Shown one piece after another: positions 58,551 to 64,000 of a DNA stretch of 64,000 nt. How positions within the stretch are numbered: the stretch's first letter is position 1; every line of letters begins with the position of its first letter. The DNA comes from Bacillus methanolicus (GTDB taxonomy: Bacteria; Bacillota; Bacilli; Bacillales; Cytobacillaceae), in assembly GCF_028888695.1 (NCBI RefSeq), contig NZ_PNFF01000002.1, positions 310,001-374,000 of the forward strand, given 5' to 3'. The notes beneath the pieces were generated by a model, which was not told where the DNA came from, did not search any database, and saw nothing but the letters and a program-made list of their open reading frames with translations. Made by a program: the position numbers and the translations under genes.

Positions 58551-59744
58551 AATTTCGCGCTCGCGCGGGACATTCTCGTTTTTCGCAAAAATGCTTTTTT
58601 TCTTGGCTTGTTCCTCATCATAATCCATTAAGACAGCTCCAATCAGCCGATAGGCAGACTGCGTATTTGGAAATATGCGGATCACCCTTTCACGACGGCG
58701 AACTTCCTGATTTAATCGTTCCAGAGAGTTGGTGCTACGGATTAAGCGATGCCATTTTGCGGGATGACTTAAATATTGGATGGCGTCTTCAAAGCCCTCA
58801 TCTAATATCTCCAGTGCCTTTTCAAGTTTCGGATTCTCTTCATAGCTCTTAAAGAACACATTGCGAAAGAAACGGGCATCTTCTACCGTAACGGCTTCGA
58901 ATATCCTTTTTAAATCGACAATGACCTCTCCCATGCCTTTTTTAGGCAATGCTTCGATGATATTTCGTTTGAAATGAACGGTACAACGCTGCCATGATGT
59001 TCCGATAAATTCCTTTTCTATCGCTTTCTTTAATCCTTTATGGGCATCTGAAATCACCAGCTTGGGGGATTGCAACCCCCTTGACTTTAACTCACTCAAA
59101 AATTCCCGCCATGCTTCATAGCTTTCTTTATGATCGATTTTAAAACCGATCACTTCCCTTTTTTGGTCCTGGTTAATGCCGGTCGCAATATACACCGCTT
59201 TAGAGACGACTTTATGGTGTTCACGCACTTTGATATACATGGCATCTACAAAAATATAAGAGTAATATTGGACATTTAACGGTCGGTTTGCCCATTGTTT
59301 GACAACTGGATCAAGCTTTTCTGTCAAGGATGAAACAAAGGATTTCGAAACTTTTTCCCCGCATAATTGTTCTACAACATTCGTCACTTTGCGTGTAGAC
59401 ACTCCATTTACAACCATCTCGAGCATGGATAAGACAAAGGTTTGGTCCACACGCGCATAGCGTTCAAAAACAGATGGTGAAAAGTCACCATTACGTGTAC
59501 GGGGAACTCTTAATTTAATCTTTCCAATACTTACAATAAAGTCACGGTCATAGTAGCCATTTCGGTAGTCTTGGCGTTCGGAGGTGCGCTCATAAGCCTT
59601 AGCCTGTAAATACTCATCACGCTCTTTTTCCATGTACTCATTCAAGACTAAAACAATGGTTGATTTAACTACCGCATCAATATTTGAATTCATGACCGAA
59701 TCTTTTAAAAGGTCCATATTTAGGGTAAACTGTAATTGGGTCAT
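58548..59744 (-). CDS. IS256-family (mutator-type) transposase
   Basis: A 398-residue DDE transposase. The N-terminal region has EYLQAKAYERTSERQDYRNG; the catalytic acids are in YIFVDAMYIKVRE (near 168), LVISDAHKGLKKA (near 235) and STNSLERLNQEVRRRE (Glu near 345). The family C/H signature is QRCTVHFKRN. Length and motifs are complete, and AAGGAGATTTAATT precedes the ATG, so it is probably functional. The C-terminus ends in PREREI, at the palindrome. Confidence 0.95.
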   Translation of the reverse strand: MTQLQFTLNMDLLKDSVMNSNIDAVVKSTIVLVLNEYMEKERDEYLQAKAYERTSERQDYRNGYYDRDFIVSIGKIKLRVPRTRNGDFSPSVFERYARVDQTFVLSMLEMVVNGVSTRKVTNVVEQLCGEKVSKSFVSSLTEKLDPVVKQWANRPLNVQYYSYIFVDAMYIKVREHHKVVSKAVYIATGINQDQKREVIGFKIDHKESYEAWREFLSELKSRGLQSPKLVISDAHKGLKKAIEKEFIGTSWQRCTVHFKRNIIEALPKKGMGEVIVDLKRIFEAVTVEDARFFRNVFFKSYEENPKLEKALEILDEGFEDAIQYLSHPAKWHRLIRSTNSLERLNQEVRRRERVIRIFPNTQSAYRLIGAVLMDYDEEQAKKKSIFAKNENVPREREI

Positions 59745-59944
59745 AATTAAATCTCCTTTTCAATGTTTTATGTAGGCATTAAAACATTGTAACCAAAAGG
59801 GATTAATTTGACCCTTTTTCTTTTTACACAATTATACGGACTTAATCCCCTTGATCTTGTTTCAAAGAGCATTTTCAAGCTAAAAATCAGCTTTTTTTAT
59901 GAAAAAATCGCCATTCAGACGGACAATTCAACGAATCTAAAGAC

Positions 59945-60055
59945 ATTTTACAGAGCTAAAAAACCCTTATCCAAAGAATTACTTTATTGCGAATTTCAAT
60001 TGTTGTCTGTGACAATTTACAAAGCTAAAAAACCCCTTACCCAAAGGGCAAGGAG
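59945..60055 (-). terminator. prmC terminator, with a diverged copy 69 bases away
   Basis: On the minus strand CCTTGCCC pairs with GGGTAAGG, then TTTTTT (60027-60053). The same TTTACARAGCTAAAAAACCC segment followed by TTATCCAAAG recurs at about 59949, offset 69 bases, with its hairpin mostly lost. Confidence 0.78.
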
Positions 60056-60059
60056 CTAG

Positions 60060-60920
60060 TTAGTTGTTAATTTCGGCAAAAACGATCCGGTCTTTGCCGT
60101 TTATATCATTCACTACTTCCACCGCGGCATTCGGAAAAGCCTGTTGTAAAAGATTGGCAACTGCTTTTCCCTGACCTGCTCCAATTTCAAAGCCTATGAG
60201 CGCTTTTTCACGTAACACAAATGGCAGTTCCTCCGTCAATCTTCTATATATATCAAGTCCGTCTTCACCGGCAAACAAAGCTTGATACGGTTCGTGGTCT
60301 TTTACAACCTCGGACAACACGGCCAAATCTCCGACTGGAATATAGGGTGGATTGGAAAGAATAATATCGAATTTTTTTCCGGATTCGATAAAAGGTTTTA
60401 ACAAATCTCCGTGCACAAAATGAATGGAAGCACCAAGAGAAGAAGCATTTTTTTCCGCAACCTCGAGAGCTGCTTTTGATAGATCGGAAGCTGTTACCGT
60501 TAAATCCGGCCGCTCCAGTTTCATCGTAACGGCAATGACTCCGCTGCCCGTACCGACATCAAGAAGCTCAAGCTTTTTTTGCCTCGGAAAAAATGTTTCA
60601 ATTCGCTTTAGCGCACCAAAAACGAGCTCTTCTGTTTCAGGTCTTGGGATAAGGATTGCTTCGTTCACACAAAATGTTCTGCCGTAAAATTCTTCAGCGC
60701 CTGTAATATATTGAACCGGTTTTCCTTGTGCATGAAGCAAAACAGCTTCGCGAAAAAGGTTCTCTGTTTCAAGGTCAAGATCCATTTTCAGTTCGGCGAG
60801 GAGCCGGGACCGGTCCATTTTTGTATAATGACGCAGCAATAGTTCTCCCGCATTTTCGTCACGGCCGTGTTTTTTTAAAAAAGAAGAAGCCCAGTTCAGG
60901 GCTTCGAATACTTTTACCAT
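60060..60920 (-). CDS. prmC: Release factor glutamine methyltransferase PrmC (HemK)
   Basis: A 286-residue SAM-dependent enzyme that N5-methylates the Gln of the GGQ motif in release factors. An N-terminal helical domain (residues 1-80) recognises RF1/RF2. The catalytic domain has [15 protein letters not shown] (SAM-binding, near 113) and the NPPY motif in [13 protein letters not shown] (near 182). The ATG at 60920 lies one base after the prfA stop, so it is coupled to its substrate's gene. Confidence 0.96.
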   Translation of the reverse strand: MVKVFEALNWASSFLKKHGRDENAGELLLRHYTKMDRSRLLAELKMDLDLETENLFREAVLLHAQGKPVQYITGAEEFYGRTFCVNEAILIPRPETEELVFGALKRIETFFPRQKKLELLDVGTGSGVIAVTMKLERPDLTVTASDLSKAALEVAEKNASSLGASIHFVHGDLLKPFIESGKKFDIILSNPPYIPVGDLAVLSEVVKDHEPYQALFAGEDGLDIYRRLTEELPFVLREKALIGFEIGAGQGKAVANLLQQAFPNAAVEVVNDINGKDRIVFAEINN

Positions 60921-60921
60921 T

Positions 60922-61995
60922 TTATGCTTCGCCCGCGCTTTCCAGTTTCTTGGACTGGTCTTCAAGAATTAACGCATCAATCAGTTCATCAAGTTTTCCT
61001 TCAAGGATTTGATCAAGTTTTTGAAGCGTTAAGCCGATGCGGTGATCCGTGACGCGGTTTTGCGGGAAATTATACGTACGGATTCTTTCAGAACGGTCAC
61101 CGGTACCGACTGCGGATTTACGCTGTTGATCGTATTCTGCCTGCGCTTCTTGCTGGTATTTATCATAAATGCGGGCGCGCAAAACTTTCATGGCTTTTTC
61201 TTTGTTTTTAATTTGCGATTTTTCATCTTGGCAGGAAACGACGATTCCTGTCGGTATGTGGGTAAGGCGAACAGCCGACATTGTCGTGTTTACACTTTGT
61301 CCGCCTGGTCCGCTTGACGCAAATGTATCAACGCGGATATCTTTTTCGTTAATTTCTACTTCAACTTCTTCTGCTTCCGGCAGGCATGCGACCGTTGCAG
61401 TTGACGTATGAATACGTCCACCTGACTCCGTTTCAGGAACACGCTGAACACGGTGGGCTCCATTTTCAAATTTCAGCCTCGAATAGGCGCCTTTCCCGGA
61501 AATCATAAAAATGATTTCCTTGTAGCCGCCCAAACCGGTCGGGCTTGCTTCGATTACTTCTGTTTTCCAGCCCTTCATTTCCGCATAACGGCTGTACATG
61601 CGGTATAAGTCACCGGCAAACAGCGCCGCTTCATCCCCGCCCGCAGCACCGCGGATTTCAAAAATAACGTTTTTATCATCGTTCGGATCTTTCGGCAATA
61701 ACAGAATTTTCAGCTTTTCTTCAAGATCTTCAATGCGCTCTTCAAGTTCATCGATTTCTTCTTTTACCATTTCGCGCATTTCCGGATCGAGTTTTTCCTC
61801 GAGCATCGCTTTTGCATCTTGGTACTGCTTTTTCACTTCTTTATATTCACGGTACGTTTGCACGGTTTCTTGTATATCAGACTGCTCTTTTGAATATTCC
61901 CGCAGTTTTTTTGGATCATTGACAATTTCAGGATCACTTAAAAGTTCATTTAACTTTTCGTAGCGGTCCTCAACAGCTTGAAGACGATCGAACAC
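60922..61995 (-). CDS. prfA: Peptide chain release factor 1
   Basis: A 357-residue class I release factor reading UAA and UAG. The stop-codon reading loop is VPETESGGR (near 188, PxT type) and the peptidyl-transferase motif is GGQ in [12 protein letters not shown] (near 233). I start it at GTG 61995 ([14 protein letters not shown]), 8 bases from GAGGTGA and matching homologs; the ATG two codons earlier is only two bases from that site. prmC follows immediately. Confidence 0.96.
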   Translation of the reverse strand: MFDRLQAVEDRYEKLNELLSDPEIVNDPKKLREYSKEQSDIQETVQTYREYKEVKKQYQDAKAMLEEKLDPEMREMVKEEIDELEERIEDLEEKLKILLLPKDPNDDKNVIFEIRGAAGGDEAALFAGDLYRMYSRYAEMKGWKTEVIEASPTGLGGYKEIIFMISGKGAYSRLKFENGAHRVQRVPETESGGRIHTSTATVACLPEAEEVEVEINEKDIRVDTFASSGPGGQSVNTTMSAVRLTHIPTGIVVSCQDEKSQIKNKEKAMKVLRARIYDKYQQEAQAEYDQQRKSAVGTGDRSERIRTYNFPQNRVTDHRIGLTLQKLDQILEGKLDELIDALILEDQSKKLESAGEA

Positions 61996-62124
61996 AGTCA
62001 TTCACCTCAATTTTGTTCCATAACATTCTAATTATAGTATAGGTGAAAGACACAGTCAAAACGAATTCAAGAAAAATGATTGTCGGGTCGGTAATTTATC
62101 AAAAATTCGAGTGCTTCACCATCA

Positions 62125-62583
62125 CTAAGTACGGTCTTCCCGGACTCTGACTTCGATGTCATAACGGGGCAAAGCTTGCAGCAACATTTTGTGAATGCGG
62201 GATTGTGCGTCCATTTGATCTCTTTCGGAAAGCATTCCTTTTTTATAAACCGTAACCCACATATCCTCTCCATTTACCCAAATAGGGCCGGGCTCAAATT
62301 CTTTCGTTTGTTTCACAACATCGCGCGCCTTATCAACATCTTTTCCAATATCATTGCGGTTGCCGCTGAAATTAACAAAGTTCGGGTTTTGATCGCTAAT
62401 CGTCCGATCCATGGGAGGGTCGTTGTCGATATCTATTTTTTGCAGTGCTTCCTCACGGCTTGTAATGAGTCGTGCTCCATCTTGATCTTCATTTTGGCCG
62501 TAGATCCCGCCATCTGCAGCATTTTGGTTGCACCCCGTTATCAATATAAGCAGCAAGAACATCATAAAGATCGCTTTTTTCAT
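62125..62583 (-). CDS. YhcN/YlaJ-family sporulation-type lipoprotein
   Basis: A 152-residue lipoprotein. The signal MKKAIFMMFLLLILITGC has the lipobox LITGC. The domain with ARDVVKQTKEFEPGPIWVNG and a C-terminal MLLQALPRYDIEVRV resembles the YhcN/YlaJ family, whose members are found in spores. GGAGGTGTATATAAAC precedes the ATG. The function is unknown; its place just upstream of prfA on the same strand is not informative. Confidence 0.75.
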   Translation of the reverse strand: MKKAIFMMFLLLILITGCNQNAADGGIYGQNEDQDGARLITSREEALQKIDIDNDPPMDRTISDQNPNFVNFSGNRNDIGKDVDKARDVVKQTKEFEPGPIWVNGEDMWVTVYKKGMLSERDQMDAQSRIHKMLLQALPRYDIEVRVREDRT

Positions 62584-62764
62584 TGTTTATATACACCTCC
62601 GTTATTAAGATTTCCACATTCACGGAGGTGTCATCAGACCAATTTTAGGGAAAAATTTAAGGGGGATTGTTCTTGAGTAGTTTTTTCAAATTTGAAGTTA
62701 TCAATAATTTCAAAGAAATGGCAATATGAAAAGTGTATATCCTTCTGAACAAGCAAAGCTTATG

Positions 62765-62836
62765 TTTTATGATCCACTTTTAATCAAATATGATCCACTT
62801 TTGACCATTTATGATCCACTTTTTAAGATTTATAAG
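62765..62836. repeat. Short phased TTTATGATCCACTTTT array
   Basis: Four units at about 20-21 base spacing, the same variant as at 49.1 kb; the last is TTTATAAGCC. It lies between tdk and the YhcN-type gene. Confidence 0.78.
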
Positions 62837-62864
62837 CCAATAAGCCTGATTGATTCAACTAACG

Positions 62865-62927
62865 ATCAGTGGGGGATGAACTCTTCGCCGGAACTCGTAC
62901 GTCTGTACTTTGAAATCCCCCACTGAT
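62865..62927. other. Long-loop inverted repeat downstream of tdk
   Basis: Perfect 13-base arms ATCAGTGGGGGAT (62865-62877) and ATCCCCCACTGAT (62915-62927) with a 37-base loop. No T-run follows on either strand. It is 12 bases past the tdk stop. It may be a miniature mobile-element remnant or an RNA 3' end structure. Confidence 0.6.
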
Positions 62928-62938
62928 AGAAGTTTCAG

Positions 62939-63562
62939 TTATGATAATAATGTTTCAGAAGTTTCCTGATTGGAGTTTGCATTTGAAGTTTTCGGCACTT
63001 CGTGGTGGTGGCGGCAGCGCGGTTCGTAAGCTTCCGAGGCGCCGACTAAGATAACCGGATCATCGTAAGAAGCAGGCTTGCCGTTGATTAAGCGTTGTGT
63101 GCGGCTCGCCGGTGATCCACAAACTGCACATACTGCCTGGAGTTTCGTCACTTGCTCGGCAATCGCCATAAGTTTTGGCATTTCCCCAAAAGGCTCACCG
63201 CGAAAATCTTGGTCCAGTCCTGCTGCAATGACGCGATATCCGCTGTTTGCCAACTGCTGGAGTACATCCACAATGTCTTTGTCAAAAAATTGAACTTCGT
63301 CAATTGCAATGACATCTACATCCGTGTCAATATGCTGAAAAATTTCAGTCGAATGGGAAATCGGGGTTGCCGTAAAGGATGTTCCGTTATGGGATACAAC
63401 TGCTTCATCACTGTAGCGATTGTCGATTTTCGGCTTAAAAACTGCAATTTTTTGTTTTGCGAATAGAGCTCTTCGAACACGCCGAATTAATTCTTCCGAT
63501 TTTCCGGAAAACATGCTGCCGCAAATGACTTCAATCCATCCGCTTTGCTTCATGACGTACAT
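62939..63562 (-). CDS. tdk: Thymidine kinase
   Basis: A 207-residue type II thymidine kinase of the salvage pathway. P-loop [14 protein letters not shown] (near 15), Walker B-like AIDEVQFFD (near 86), and the zinc site [13 protein letters not shown] with a later Cys in YEPRCRHHH. The C-terminal ~15 residues (Asn/Ser/Thr/Glu-rich) are a variable tail. AAGGAGAGG precedes the ATG. It is downstream of rpmE as in B. subtilis. Confidence 0.96.
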   Translation of the reverse strand: MYVMKQSGWIEVICGSMFSGKSEELIRRVRRALFAKQKIAVFKPKIDNRYSDEAVVSHNGTSFTATPISHSTEIFQHIDTDVDVIAIDEVQFFDKDIVDVLQQLANSGYRVIAAGLDQDFRGEPFGEMPKLMAIAEQVTKLQAVCAVCGSPASRTQRLINGKPASYDDPVILVGASEAYEPRCRHHHEVPKTSNANSNQETSETLLS

Positions 63563-63660
63563 GGTACGGCCTCTCCTTCCTGGTACTAGCGATAAAAATC
63601 CGGCTACCTTTCTATGTAAAAGCTAGCCTTCGTTTGAGTATTATACGTAAATGTAATAAT

Positions 63661-63697
63661 AAAAAACAGGCAAGCGTCGAAACCTTCTTGCCTGTTT
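63661..63697 (-). terminator. Terminator of rpmE
   Basis: On the minus strand AACAGGCAAG pairs with CTTGCCTGTT, followed by a T-run, 12 bases past the stop. Confidence 0.92.
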
Positions 63698-63708
63698 TAT
63701 TGCAATCA

Positions 63709-63909
63709 TTATTTAAGACCGTATTTTTTGTTGAATCGGTCAACGCGTCCGCCTGCATCAGCGAATTTTTGACGACCGGTATAGAATGGATGGCACTCGG
63801 AGCAAGTTTCAACGCGCACCTCGTCTTTTACGGATCCGCTTTCGAACTCGTTGCCACAAGCACATCTTACCATTACTTTTTTGTAGTTTGGATGAATTCC
63901 TGCTTTCAT
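63709..63909 (-). CDS. rpmE: 50S ribosomal protein L31
   Basis: A 66-residue ribosomal protein of the zinc-binding (C+) type: CAC at residues 16-18 and CSEC at 36-39 supply the four ligands; [20 protein letters not shown] is the family signature. AAGGAG lies 9 bases from the ATG at 63909. In B. subtilis this form is replaced by the zinc-free YtiA under zinc limitation. The gene upstream (expected to be rho) is outside the window. Confidence 0.97.
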   Translation of the reverse strand: MKAGIHPNYKKVMVRCACGNEFESGSVKDEVRVETCSECHPFYTGRQKFADAGGRVDRFNKKYGLK

Positions 63910-64000
63910 TCTTTTCATCTCCTTCCGCCCTGAATCTTTCGAAACAGAGTTATATGTTACGGCTTCATAAACCGCAATCTTCAAAAAAACACTGAACCTA

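Larger units (their letters stand above)
58455..59847 (-). mobile_element. IS256-family insertion sequence
   Basis: About 1.39 kb. The 8-base direct repeat CCCTTGAT at 58447-58454 and 59848-59855 looks like the target-site duplication. Inverted ends: AGTCAAGTCC...TATTGTGTAAAA on the left and, on the other strand, GATTAAGTCC...ATTGTGTAAAA on the right. It carries one intact transposase. It lies between spoIIR and prmC, next to a phased array. Confidence 0.85.

Overview
This window is a chromosomal segment of an endospore-forming Bacillaceae bacterium. Sporulation genes (spoIIID, spoIIQ, spoIID, spoIIR, a YhcN/YlaJ-type lipoprotein) sit among housekeeping genes in nearly the order known from Bacillus subtilis: rpmE-tdk-prfA-prmC-spoIIR-ywlC-D-E-F-G-glyA-upp-atp operon-ywzB-ywmB-murAA-spoIID-spoIIQ-spoIIID-mbl-flhO-flhP-fabZ-ssbB-ywpF-ywqB/ywqA. 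It is not B. subtilis itself. A complete 11-gene nuo (complex I) operon lies between the atp operon and ywzB, a chemotaxis receptor sits inside the ywl cluster, and many intergenic gaps are packed with repeats.

Layout, left to right. 1-8 kb: NlpC/P60 hydrolase, ywqB/ywqA (SWIM protein plus SNF2 helicase), an unrecognised ORF and a NERD-domain protein. 8-12 kb: gapN, a DJ-1/PfpI protein and a TerC transporter. 12-15 kb: ssbB, ywpF, two small coiled-coil proteins and a lipoprotein. 14.5-25.8 kb: mostly minus-strand cell-envelope and sporulation genes (fabZ, flhP, flhO, mbl, spoIIID, spoIIQ, spoIID, murAA, ywmB, ywzB). 26-37 kb: nuoABCDHIJKLMN on the minus strand. 37.6-45 kb: atpZ-I-B-E-F-H-A-G-D-C on the minus strand. 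45-49 kb: a secreted subtilase and a second NERD protein. 49-58 kb: upp, glyA, the ywl cluster and spoIIR, with a DnaA-box cluster at ywlC/spoIIR. 58.4-59.9 kb: an IS256-family insertion with an 8-bp target duplication. 60-64 kb: prmC, prfA, a lipoprotein, tdk and rpmE.

Functionally the window joins energy conservation (complex I without its NADH-input module feeding the membrane, and F1Fo ATP synthase using the gradient), envelope synthesis and engulfment (MurA, Mbl, SpoIID, SpoIIQ), translation termination (RF1 and its methylase), nucleotide salvage (Upp, Tdk) and one-carbon metabolism (GlyA).

The unusual layer is non-coding. Three kinds of repeats fill the gaps. (1) Arrays phased at 20-21 bp (two DNA helical turns) with several different cores: GGCTCATAAA at seven loci, GTGGTCGAT, CGCGGAATTA and GGCGGTTA. 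(2) REP-like tandem units that pair a TTAACGCGTTAA palindrome with a GGGYCWGRCCC palindrome, at seven loci and often beside or inside terminators. (3) Diverged tandem duplications of about 50-72 bp straddling gene boundaries (start codons with their ribosome sites, a promoter, stop codons, terminators) at ten or so loci. The third class and the phased arrays are the best candidates for undescribed biology here. Coordinates of repeats are read by eye and may be off by a few bases.
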